Shown in pieces: positions 7,503 through 13,807 of a stretch of 13,807 bases of DNA. Source of the DNA: Alphaproteobacteria bacterium. Its GTDB lineage: Bacteria > Pseudomonadota > Alphaproteobacteria > Puniceispirillales > UBA1172. The notes beneath the pieces are model-generated. The model was not told the DNA's origin, did no database searches, and saw only the letters and a list, made by a program, of their open reading frames with translations. Location: the NCBI GenBank assembly GCA_023259875.1, contig JALRFL010000092.1:1-13807 (forward strand). The letters run 5' to 3'. Within the stretch, counting starts at the first letter, position 1. Every line of letters begins with the position of its first letter. Made by a program: the position numbers and the translations under genes.

Positions 7503-8831
7503 ATGTCTATTCAACACGTTCGTGACAACCGAAAAATTGATCCGTCCCAAGGCGCAAGGCGGCCTGATGGATCACCAGATGACAACAACCGGATTGAAAT
7601 TGGGCCAACGCCGCTGGCTTTTGAAGAATGGGCGGCGGCCGGGCTTACCCCACCCAATCTGGATGCCATGCGGCTTTATCGTCTGAACCGGATCATTGCC
7701 GGGCTAGCGGCACGGGATTTGGACGCGGTGTTGCTGTTTGACCCCTTGAATATCCGCTATGCCAGCGACACCACCAACATGCAAATCTGGAACACCCATA
7801 ACCCGTTCCGCGCCTGTTTGGTAACGGCAGATGGCTATATGGTGGTTTATGATTATAAAAACTCACCTTTCCTTTGTGATTTCAACCCTCTGGTGCGTGA
7901 GGTGCGGTCAGGCGCATCCATGTTCTATTTCGCCAATGGGGATCGCACGGGTGACGCGGCACGCCATTTTGTTTCTGATCTGGATGAATTGATGTCGGCA
8001 CGAGTGGGCAAGGGCCGCCGGATCGCCGTGGATAAGATCATGGTTCACGGCTATCAGGCGTTGGTCGCAGGCGGCTTCACCGTTGTTGAGGGTGAGGAAT
8101 TAATGGAACATACCCGTGCCATCAAAGGCCCGGATGAGATTCTGGCCATGCGCTGTGCCATGCACGCGTGCGAGCAATCGGTGGCGGTCATGGAACGTGA
8201 GGCTAAACCCGGCATGACCGAGGATGCGATTTGGGCGCATCTCCATGCTGAAAATATCAGGCGTGGCGGTGAGTGGATTGAAACCCGGCTTTTGGCGTCT
8301 GGCCCACGCACCTATCCGTGGTTTCAGGAATGTGGGCCGCGCGTGGTTCAAAATAATGAAATCCTTGCCTTTGATACCGATCTGGTCGGGGTTTATGGGA
8401 TGTGCAGTGATATTTCGCGGACGTGGTTTCTAGGGGATGGCAAGCCTAGCCAAGAGATGATCGACGATTATCGGCTAGGGATTGATCATATTGAGGAAAA
8501 CACCGCGCTAGTGGCGCCGGGGGTGCATTTGCGTGACTTGACCTTTAAGGGGCATCAATTGCCTGATTCCTATGTTGGCGGCCGGTATTCATGCCGTTTT
8601 CATGGGGTTGGGCTGTGTGATGAATGGCCACTGGTCGCCTATCCACAGGATTTTGTCGAAGGCGCATTTGACTATACCCTGCAACCCGGCATGATGCTGT
8701 GTGTTGAGGCTTTGATCGGGCGCGATGGTGGGCCGTTTTCCATTAAGCTTGAAAACCAGTTGCTGGTGACAGAGGATGGGGTGGAAAACCTGACCCATTA
8801 TCCGTGGGATGATCGGCTGATGGGACGGTAA
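7503..8831 (+). CDS. dddP: Dimethylsulfoniopropionate (DMSP) lyase DddP, M24 peptidase-like fold
   Basis: This 442-residue enzyme cleaves DMSP to dimethyl sulfide and acrylate in the cytoplasm. It has the M24 (creatinase/aminopeptidase P) fold. Signature runs shared with characterised marine DddP proteins include DDNNRIEIGPT near the N-terminus, FDPLNIRYA, NMQIWNTHNPFRACLV, RGGEWIETRLLASGPRT and HGVGLCDEWPLVAYP. All six metal ligands are present with a constant offset of four from the published DddP numbering as I recall it: D291, D293, D303, H367, E402, E417; the catalytic aspartate is D373 and the neighbouring tyrosine Y362. That combination separates DddP from ordinary Xaa-Pro peptidases. 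The ATG at 7503 is chosen over an upstream in-frame TTG (7491), because GAGG lies 6 bases before it. It follows the TRAP permease gene by 119 bases on the same strand. Confidence 0.94.
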   Translation: MSIQHVRDNRKIDPSQGARRPDGSPDDNNRIEIGPTPLAFEEWAAAGLTPPNLDAMRLYRLNRIIAGLAARDLDAVLLFDPLNIRYASDTTNMQIWNTHNPFRACLVTADGYMVVYDYKNSPFLCDFNPLVREVRSGASMFYFANGDRTGDAARHFVSDLDELMSARVGKGRRIAVDKIMVHGYQALVAGGFTVVEGEELMEHTRAIKGPDEILAMRCAMHACEQSVAVMEREAKPGMTEDAIWAHLHAENIRRGGEWIETRLLASGPRTYPWFQECGPRVVQNNEILAFDTDLVGVYGMCSDISRTWFLGDGKPSQEMIDDYRLGIDHIEENTALVAPGVHLRDLTFKGHQLPDSYVGGRYSCRFHGVGLCDEWPLVAYPQDFVEGAFDYTLQPGMMLCVEALIGRDGGPFSIKLENQLLVTEDGVENLTHYPWDDRLMGR

Positions 8832-8884
8832 ATCCGCGTGATGTCAGGCTGAGGGCGGTACTAAATACGCCCTGCTCACCCCCC

Positions 8885-9457
8885 TCACCCTTTCAAGCGG
8901 ACAGCCCCGATATGCGGCAAGTGGCGGTTATTTTCGGCATAGTCAATGCCATACCCCACCACAAAAGCATCAGGGATATCAAAGCCGATCCAGCGCACCT
9001 CCACCTCTGCCTCACGCCGTGAGGGTTTGTTCAGTAAACAGCACACATTCAGGCTAAGCGGTTGCCGGGTCTTGAGGATATCCAGCACTTGCGACAGCGT
9101 ATGGCCGGTATCGATAATATCCTCAACCACCAGCACATCCGCGCCGGCGATATCACCATCTAGGTCTTTGAGGATACGCACCTCACGGCTGGAATGCATG
9201 GCGCGGCCATAACTGGACACGGTCATAAAATCCACCTCAACCGGCAGATCAAGCCGCCGCACCAAATCCGCGATAAAGATGAATGAGCCGCGCAATAACC
9301 CGATCACCACCAGTTTAGGGCTTTGGGCATAATGCTGATTAATCTCACGCGCAAGCGCGTTAACCCTTGCGGCGATTTCTGATTCCGGGATCAGGATATC
9401 AACATCATAATCTGGCAAATCGTCCTGATCTTCGCTGTGATTGTCAGGGGCACCCAT
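8885..9457 (-). CDS. hpt: Hypoxanthine phosphoribosyltransferase
   Basis: This 190-residue type I phosphoribosyltransferase of purine salvage transfers the phosphoribosyl group of PRPP to hypoxanthine (and often guanine). The PRPP-binding signature VVEDIIDTGHTL is at 110-121, with the acidic pair E112/D113 and D116. The flexible-loop motif VSSYG is at 80-84, and LLRGSF near 54-59 forms the pyrophosphate-binding region. The C-terminal GFDIPDAFVVGYGIDYAE is typical of Hpt purine-binding residues. A short acidic N-terminal extension precedes the domain. A GAGGA box lies about 7 bases before the ATG. It follows gabD by 44 bases on the same strand and may be read from the same transcript. It converges with dddP; the 53-base gap holds only a weak hairpin. 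Confidence 0.93.
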   Translation of the reverse strand: MGAPDNHSEDQDDLPDYDVDILIPESEIAARVNALAREINQHYAQSPKLVVIGLLRGSFIFIADLVRRLDLPVEVDFMTVSSYGRAMHSSREVRILKDLDGDIAGADVLVVEDIIDTGHTLSQVLDILKTRQPLSLNVCCLLNKPSRREAEVEVRWIGFDIPDAFVVGYGIDYAENNRHLPHIGAVRLKG

Positions 9458-9501
9458 GACTTTATCCTCTGGCTGATGAAAAACGAAAGACCGAGATTTC
9501 C

Positions 9502-10950
9502 TTACATTCCAAGGCAGATGTATTTCATTTCCAGATATTCGTCGATGCCATAACGGCTACCCTCGCGGCCAATGCCAGATTGTTTAATGCCGCCAAAGGG
9601 CCCAATCTCGTTTGAGAAAATGCCCGTGTTCACCGACACAATGCCGTATTCCAGCTGTTCGGCGACGCGCCACACCCTAGCCATATCTTTGGCAAAGAAA
9701 TAAGACGCCAGACCAAAAATCGTGTCATTTGCCATGGCAATAACCTCATCTTCGGTCTTAAAGCGAAACAGAGGAGCAACGGGACCAAAGGTTTCTTCGT
9801 GAAACACCTTCATGGATGGCTTGGCTTCGGTCAAAACCGTTGGCTCAAAGAAAGTGGCGCCAAGATTAGACCGGTGGCCACCAGTTAACACCTTTGCCCC
9901 ACCGCTAACCGCGTCATTAACATGTTCTTCGGCTTTCAGCATCCCCGGCTCATCAATCAATGGGCCCATGGTGACGCCATCTTCGGCACCATTACCAAGC
10001 TTCATTTTTTCTACTGCGGCTTTCATGGCGGCGGCGAATTCATCATAAATGCCATCTTGAACAAAAATCCGGTTGGCACAGACGCAAGTCTGACCAGCGT
10101 TACGGAACTTTGACGCCAATGCCTCTGGCACGGCGATTGACAAATCCGCATCATCAAAGACGATCAGTGGCGCGTTACCACCAAGCTCCATGCTGACCTT
10201 TTTAATGCTTTCCGCAGATTGCTTCATCAGCAAGCGGCCAATTTCGGTAGAACCAGTAAAGGTGATCTTGCGAACAATCGGATTGGAACACAGCTCATTG
10301 CCGATCTCAGACGCGCTGCTGCCATTGATGACATTCACGACGCCAGCAGGCACACCTGCCCGATCTGCCAATTCTGCCATTGCTAGGGCCGAAAGCGGGG
10401 TCTGTTTTGCTGGCTTAATCACCCCAGCGCATCCTGCCGCCATTCCGGGGCCGATTTTACGGGTGATCATCGCATTGGGGAAGTTCCATGGCGTGATCGC
10501 GGCATAGACACCTATTGGCTGTTTTAGCACCATAAGGCGTTTATCAGATTGATGGGGCATCAACACATCGCCAGTGATGCGGCGGCCTTCTTCGGCAAAC
10601 CAGTCAATAAAGGACGCGCCATAGGCAATCTCACCCCTCGCTTCGGCTAGCGGCTTACCCATTTCAGCGGTCAGGATTTGCGCGAGGTCTTCTTGGTTTT
10701 CCATAATCAGGTTATACCAACGGCGCATGATCACCGCGCGTTCTTTGGCGGTTAACGCGGCCCAGCCCTTTTGGGCGGCGGCGGCGGCATCAATGGCTTT
10801 TCTGGTCATGTCAGCGCCATGATCGGCAACCTCTGCAATCACCTCACCTGTTGCGGGATTGGTCACAGGGATACGCTTATCCCCAGAGCCAACCCACTGG
10901 CCGTTGATATAAGCATCCGTTTTTAAAAGCGATGGATCAGAAAGTTTCAT
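9502..10950 (-). CDS. gabD: NAD(P)-dependent succinate-semialdehyde dehydrogenase
   Basis: This 482-residue aldehyde dehydrogenase has the same length as E. coli GabD. It oxidises succinate semialdehyde to succinate, the last step of GABA and polyamine breakdown. Family features: N-terminal YINGQWV and VTNPATGEVI, the cofactor-binding region ITPWNFPNAMITRKIGP, the general base E255 in MELGGNAPLI, the nucleophile C289 in NAGQTCVCANR, and the C-terminal FGGIKQSGIGREGSRYGIDEYLE (given here as landmarks FGGIKQSGIGREG and GIDEYLE). The 34-residue distance between E255 and C289 is standard. A GAGGA box precedes the ATG. Together with the PuuA-like gene at the left edge it could serve polyamine catabolism, but the two are 9 kb apart. 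The substrate could also be another semialdehyde. Confidence 0.9.
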   Translation of the reverse strand: MKLSDPSLLKTDAYINGQWVGSGDKRIPVTNPATGEVIAEVADHGADMTRKAIDAAAAAQKGWAALTAKERAVIMRRWYNLIMENQEDLAQILTAEMGKPLAEARGEIAYGASFIDWFAEEGRRITGDVLMPHQSDKRLMVLKQPIGVYAAITPWNFPNAMITRKIGPGMAAGCAGVIKPAKQTPLSALAMAELADRAGVPAGVVNVINGSSASEIGNELCSNPIVRKITFTGSTEIGRLLMKQSAESIKKVSMELGGNAPLIVFDDADLSIAVPEALASKFRNAGQTCVCANRIFVQDGIYDEFAAAMKAAVEKMKLGNGAEDGVTMGPLIDEPGMLKAEEHVNDAVSGGAKVLTGGHRSNLGATFFEPTVLTEAKPSMKVFHEETFGPVAPLFRFKTEDEVIAMANDTIFGLASYFFAKDMARVWRVAEQLEYGIVSVNTGIFSNEIGPFGGIKQSGIGREGSRYGIDEYLEMKYICLGM

Positions 10951-10991
10951 GGAAAGTCCTCATGTTGACGAATAGTATTCTTACTAAGTTA

Positions 10992-11022
10992 ATATTAGCA
11001 CCATTCCCCTGCTGGTGGTCAA
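10992..11022 (-). promoter_or_regulatory. Candidate promoter for gabD
   Basis: On the minus strand TTGACC (11022-11017) is followed after 19 bases by an extended -10, TGC then TAATAT (10997-10992). The spacer is longer than ideal, but the TG extension compensates. A short inverted repeat, TAGTA with TACTA (10973-10986), lies between it and the gabD start. Confidence 0.3.
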
Positions 11023-11055
11023 GCCGCAAGACTTGCAAGGAAACACAATTCTCAT

Positions 11056-11086
11056 AAAAAAGACCCGACAAGATTTTGCCGGGTCT
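11056..11086 (-). terminator. Intrinsic terminator of sodB
   Basis: On the minus strand AGACCCG (top-strand bases 11061-11067) pairs with CGGGTCT (11080-11086), with three more pairs inside after one mismatch. A run of six T in the transcript direction follows (A at 11056-11061). It lies 34 bases after the sodB stop and separates sodB from gabD. Confidence 0.85.
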
Positions 11087-11120
11087 ATTCTGTTCACTTT
11101 ATCAAAAGGGCAGGTTCAGA

Positions 11121-11720
11121 TTACATCCGAGAAGCGACATTTTCCCAATTCACCAGATGATCAAGAAAATTGCTTAGATACGCAGGGCGTTTGTTGCGGA
11201 AATCAATATAATAAGAATGTTCCCACACATCACAGCCCAATAGTGCCGTCTGACCAAAGCAGAGAGGGTTCACGCCGTTTTCTGTCTTGGTTACCTTGAG
11301 CGAGCCGTCTTTATCTTTGACCAGCCAGCACCAGCCTGATCCAAATTGTCCAGCACCAGCGGCAGAAAACTCTTGCTTGAAGGCGTCAACCGAACCAAAG
11401 CTTTCGGTGATGGCTTTTTCCAGTTCTGTCGGCATGGCGTTTCCGCCAGGACCCATCATTTCCCAGAACTGAATATGATTCCAATGTTGAGACGCGTTGT
11501 TAAACAGCCCAGATTGCACCAGCGCGCCAGACTGATAGGTGGCGACCACAATCTCTTCTAGGCTTTTGCCTTCGTGGCCTGAGCCTTCTAGAAGTTTGTT
11601 GCCATTATCAACATAGGCTTTGTGGTGCAGGTCATGATGGAACTCAAGGGTTTCCTGACTCATGCCGCTAGCCGCGAGCGCATCATAAGCATAGGGAAGA
11701 TCGGGTAGGGTAAAGGCCAT
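11121..11720 (-). CDS. sodB: Superoxide dismutase, Fe type
   Basis: This 199-residue Fe/Mn-family superoxide dismutase converts superoxide to hydrogen peroxide and oxygen. The four metal ligands are visible: H28 (LEFHHDLHH), H82 (NNASQHWNH), D164 and H168 (LLGCDVWEHSYYIDF). Q78, four residues before H82, matches the glutamine that marks iron-type enzymes, while manganese types carry it elsewhere; GSGWCWLV fits as well. No signal peptide is seen, so the enzyme is cytoplasmic. AAGGAG is placed about 7 bases before the ATG. A strong terminator follows, and a 15-bp palindrome lies 20-35 bases upstream of the start, so the gene is probably transcribed alone. Confidence 0.95.
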   Translation of the reverse strand: MAFTLPDLPYAYDALAASGMSQETLEFHHDLHHKAYVDNGNKLLEGSGHEGKSLEEIVVATYQSGALVQSGLFNNASQHWNHIQFWEMMGPGGNAMPTELEKAITESFGSVDAFKQEFSAAGAGQFGSGWCWLVKDKDGSLKVTKTENGVNPLCFGQTALLGCDVWEHSYYIDFRNKRPAYLSNFLDHLVNWENVASRM

Positions 11721-11740
11721 TTTTTTCTCCTTAATGGGCT

Positions 11741-11755
11741 TGTGATCAGATCACA
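11741..11755. promoter_or_regulatory. 15-bp palindrome upstream of sodB
   Basis: TGTGATC, one base, GATCACA: a perfect inverted repeat between the sodB start and its presumed promoter. It could be an operator or a small leader hairpin. It shares the TGTGAT/ATCACA half-sites with the palindrome at 538-559 but with different spacing (three bases against none). Confidence 0.4.
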
Positions 11756-11891
11756 CAACAGGATCGATAGTCTGCTGTAAAAATCATCCGTCACATAACA
11801 TCTTTGCATGATTTCTGTCTTATTCATATAGGTCATCTCAAGCCAATGGAAAAGCCCCCTTAATGAGAAACACAACACAAGAAAGCCACAA

Positions 11892-11912
11892 TTTGGCAAA
11901 AATTCTGCCAAA
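11892..11912. promoter_or_regulatory. Inverted repeat 7-7-7 upstream of the small ORF
   Basis: TTTGGCA (11892-11898), seven bases, TGCCAAA (11906-11912). It is placed 50 bases before the small plus-strand ORF and about 170 bases upstream of sodB in the 241-base intergenic region. It may be a regulator-binding site. No T-run follows on either strand, so it is not a terminator. Confidence 0.35.
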
Positions 11913-11961
11913 GCTAGCACGCATATTGTCAAAATAACCTTACCCCTTAATGGAGATCATT

Positions 11962-12186
11962 ATGCCTTTCGTTGTTGCCCTCGCCTTATTCTTGGGTGTT
12001 TCATCTGAACCCTATCAAGAGTTTTCTAAAAACAGTAACGGCATGGATAAATATGCCTTTGTTACGGCAACGCCATGTGTGACAGGCAAAACCGATAGCG
12101 GCTATGCCATCGCCCCGTTTGGAAAAGTTATGCTGAAGCAAGTTAACACCGACGGCACGGTCAGCTCACCTGTTTGCGAAAAATAA
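11962..12186 (+). CDS. Small uncharacterised protein with hydrophobic N-terminus
   Basis: A 74-residue ORF starts at ATG 11962, with GGAG (11952-11955) six bases before it; the in-frame ATG at 11950 overlaps that box and is less likely. Residues 3-13 are hydrophobic (FVVALALFLGV) and could act as a short export signal, although no positive charge precedes them. The rest is polar, with two cysteines (C39, C72) that could form a disulfide outside the cytoplasm. I do not recognise a family. The gene lies alone on the plus strand, divergent from sodB, and ends 8 bases before the argG stop. The good ribosome-binding site argues that it is real. Function is unknown. Confidence 0.5.
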   Translation: MPFVVALALFLGVSSEPYQEFSKNSNGMDKYAFVTATPCVTGKTDSGYAIAPFGKVMLKQVNTDGTVSSPVCEK

Positions 12187-12194
12187 CAATAGGA

Positions 12195-13427
12195 TCAGTC
12201 AGAATCGGTACGATCAGCCACCATACGATTGACCCGCAGGCGAAGTGCATTCAGACGAATAAACCCATGGGCGTCGGCCTGATTATAGTCAGCGGCGCCC
12301 TCTTCAAAGGTCACTAAATCCGGCTGATAGAGGGATTTTGGCGCTTGCCGGCCAGTGATGATAATATTGCCTTTATAGAGTTTAAGCCGAACGCGGCCAG
12401 TCACATTATGCTGGCTGGCGTCAATCGCCGCTTGCAGCATTTCCCTTTCAGGATCAAACCAGAACCCGTTATAAATCAGCTCAGCATAGCGCGGCATCAT
12501 GGCATCTTTGGCATGCGCCGCGTTGCGGTCAAGGGTGACCGATTCCATCGCGCGTCTAGCCTTTAGCAAAATTGTTCCGCCAGGGGTTTCGTAAACGCCT
12601 CGAGATTTCATACCAACAAAGCGGTTTTCGACCAAATCCAAACGGCCAATGCCGTTTTTACCGCCAAGCAGATTAAGTTCATGCAACAGGCTGGCCGGGG
12701 ATAACTCTTTACCATTTACGGCAACCGGATCACCTTTGACAAAATCAATGGTAATCTCGGTGGGCTTATCAGGGGCATCCATGGGCGATACGGTTCGCGA
12801 ATACACATATTCTTCGGGTTCAACCCATGGGTCTTCTAGAACTTTGCCTTCTGCTGAGATATGCAGCAAATTCGCATCAACACTAAACGGAGCCTCGCCC
12901 CGTTTATCATGGGGGATGCGGATTTGATGCTGTTCGGCATATTCGATTAGCCGCGTGCGTGAGGTCAGGTCCCATTCTCGCCATGGGGCGACCACCTTTA
13001 TATCAGGGGCTAGGGCGTAATAGCCTAACTCAAAGCGGACTTGATCATTGCCTTTTCCTGTTGCCCCATGGCTAACAGCATCGGCGCCGGTTTCTCTGGC
13101 GATTTCAATCTGGCGCTTGGCGATCAATGGCCGCGCAATAGATGTGCCTAACAGATACTCGCCCTCATAAAGCGCATTGGCGCGAAACATAGGAAACACA
13201 TAATCGCGCACGAACTCTTCGCGCAGGTCTTCGATATAAATCTCACGAATACCAAGAGCTTCGGCTTTGGCGCGAGCAGGCTCGATATCTTCACCTTGGC
13301 CAATATCCGCGGTAAAGGTCACCACTTCTGCGCCTTTGACATCCTGCAACCAACGCAAGATCACCGAAGTATCAAGACCGCCCGAATAGGCAAGGACAAT
13401 TTTCTTTATTTGTGGCGTATCAGTCAT
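12195..13427 (-). CDS. argG: Argininosuccinate synthase
   Basis: This 410-residue enzyme joins citrulline and aspartate with ATP to argininosuccinate in arginine biosynthesis. The ATP pyrophosphatase loop LAYSGGLDTS is at 12-21. HGATGKGNDQVRFE (about residue 119 on) is the citrulline/aspartate-binding stretch, and EYVYSRTVSPMDAP with GGKNGIGRLDLVENRFVG (landmark GIGRLDLVENR) follows in the synthetase domain. The start MTDTPQIKK at 13427 is preferred to the upstream in-frame ATG at 13466, because family proteins begin a few residues before the SGG loop and the extra 13 residues are unlike the family. No strong Shine-Dalgarno is present. The 3' end lies 8 bases from the convergent small ORF, with no terminator between them. 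Confidence 0.96.
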   Translation of the reverse strand: MTDTPQIKKIVLAYSGGLDTSVILRWLQDVKGAEVVTFTADIGQGEDIEPARAKAEALGIREIYIEDLREEFVRDYVFPMFRANALYEGEYLLGTSIARPLIAKRQIEIARETGADAVSHGATGKGNDQVRFELGYYALAPDIKVVAPWREWDLTSRTRLIEYAEQHQIRIPHDKRGEAPFSVDANLLHISAEGKVLEDPWVEPEEYVYSRTVSPMDAPDKPTEITIDFVKGDPVAVNGKELSPASLLHELNLLGGKNGIGRLDLVENRFVGMKSRGVYETPGGTILLKARRAMESVTLDRNAAHAKDAMMPRYAELIYNGFWFDPEREMLQAAIDASQHNVTGRVRLKLYKGNIIITGRQAPKSLYQPDLVTFEEGAADYNQADAHGFIRLNALRLRVNRMVADRTDSD

Positions 13428-13528
13428 GCTTGGGATATAAAGGATTGCAACGCATAACGCAACCAATTGAACACCTAATTCCGGGCATAAAATCCAAAGT
13501 ACCGCCCCCCGAAAAGGTATGATTTGAA

Positions 13529-13807
13529 ATGGCAGAACGGCTTAGCGAAACAACAATTTCTTCAGAAATGGCAAAATTGCCTGACTGGACAATCAGCACT
13601 GACCATACCGCCATCACGCGCCAATTTACTTTTCGCAATTTTAATCAGGCTTTTGGCTTTATGACACGCGCCGCTATGCTGGCCGAACAGATCAATCATC
13701 ATCCCGAATGGGCGAATGTTTATCATCGGGTTACGGTAATGAAAGAGGCTGATGTTCCAGTTCGGCTGCATCAAGGTGAGGAATTTCAACAGCGCGCCGG
13801 GACGCTC
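13529..13807 (+). CDS. 4a-hydroxytetrahydrobiopterin (pterin-4a-carbinolamine) dehydratase, broken after about residue 70
   Basis: The ATG at 13529, with AAAAGG upstream, begins a reading frame typical of pterin-4a-carbinolamine dehydratase: FTFRNFNQAFGFMTRAAMLA followed by the catalytic NHHPEWANVYHRV (about 56-68). The enzyme recycles the pterin cofactor of aromatic amino acid hydroxylases. Family proteins continue with a strand, a third conserved histidine (T-H-x-x-G-L) and a last helix. Here those are absent. From about 13739 the frame continues to the window end with unrelated residues (MKEADVPVRLHQ), because the DNA there is the antisense of an ilvA end. So only 13529-13738 is true dehydratase sequence, and about 25-30 residues are missing. 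It is divergent from argG, with 101 bases between the starts. Confidence 0.8.
   Translation, partial: MAERLSETTISSEMAKLPDWTISTDHTAITRQFTFRNFNQAFGFMTRAAMLAEQINHHPEWANVYHRVTVMKEADVPVRLHQGEEFQQRAGTL
13730..13807 (-). pseudogene. ilvA: Threonine dehydratase (IlvA) C-terminal ACT-domain fragment, cut at the junction
   Basis: Read on the minus strand from the window edge, 26 codons give ERPGALLKFL, then PNWNISLFHYRN. This is the conserved ACT-like regulatory segment of biosynthetic threonine dehydratase (E. coli has SPGALLRFL and WNISLFHYRSHG). The family continues with H-G and roughly 45 more residues. Here the frame instead runs into P-M-I-N and about 55 antisense-derived residues, ending at a stop at 13562. 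The 5' part lies outside the window. IlvA deaminates threonine to 2-oxobutyrate for isoleucine synthesis, and this region senses isoleucine. Loss of the end indicates an artefactual or real breakpoint. Confidence 0.72.

Noticed and set aside
7503..8831. Ordinary Xaa-Pro aminopeptidase or ectoine hydrolase
   Set aside because: The fold is shared, but the DddP-specific runs, the metal ligand set and the catalytic D373 with Y362 all point to DMSP lyase.
8852..8873. Hairpin between dddP and hpt as a bidirectional terminator
   Set aside because: The stem is short with a bulge (AGGGCG with CGCCCT) and lacks a T-run on both sides; kept only as a weak possibility.
13428..13466. Longer argG start giving 13 extra residues
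   Set aside because: The extra residues are hydrophobic and unlike the family; the ATG at 13427 gives the usual distance to the SGGLDTS loop.
13562..13789. Minus-strand 75-residue ORF beginning MKFLTLMQPNW
   Set aside because: Its first part is an internal piece of ilvA and the rest is antisense to the pterin dehydratase gene, so it is not a gene of its own.

Overview
The window looks like a chromosomal stretch of a marine alphaproteobacterium. The strongest clue is a dddP-type DMSP lyase (7503-8831). A 2-oxoacid-type TRAP transporter with long DctQ and DctM subunits, an Fe-type superoxide dismutase and compact gene spacing also fit. A SAR116-like lineage is plausible, but that is inference: no rRNA or other phylogenetic marker is present.

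Left part (1-2517): the 5' end of a glutamine synthetase family gene (PuuA-like, minus) is divergent from a ferredoxin/rubredoxin reductase-type flavoprotein (plus). The 180-base space between them holds overlapping divergent promoters, a perfect 22-bp palindrome and an exact tandem 12-mer. A nicotinamidase gene (pncA, minus) converges on the flavoprotein gene.

Middle part (2797-8831): four plus-strand genes, namely a TakP/DctP-like Tat-exported binding protein, a strong intercistronic terminator, DctQ, DctM with a large C-terminal coiled-coil extension, and the DMSP lyase dddP. The dddP Shine-Dalgarno lies inside an inverted repeat that could regulate translation. The order suggests uptake of an organic acid or zwitterion coupled to DMSP cleavage into dimethyl sulfide and acrylate; the transported substrate is not shown by the sequence.

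Right part (8885-13427): minus-strand housekeeping genes hpt, gabD, sodB and argG, with a small uncharacterised plus-strand ORF (74 aa) between sodB and argG. sodB ends in a clear terminator and has a 15-bp palindrome in its leader region.

Extreme right (13529-13807): a pterin-4a-carbinolamine dehydratase gene starts normally but loses its family sequence at about 13738. From there to the window end the opposite strand encodes the C-terminal ACT region of threonine dehydratase (ilvA), itself cut inside a conserved motif. Two unrelated genes, head to head, are broken at the same roughly 10-bp point. This points to an assembly or amplification chimera, or to a real inversion breakpoint, and is the most unusual structure in the window.

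No tRNA, rRNA, CRISPR array, insertion sequence or transposase was recognised.
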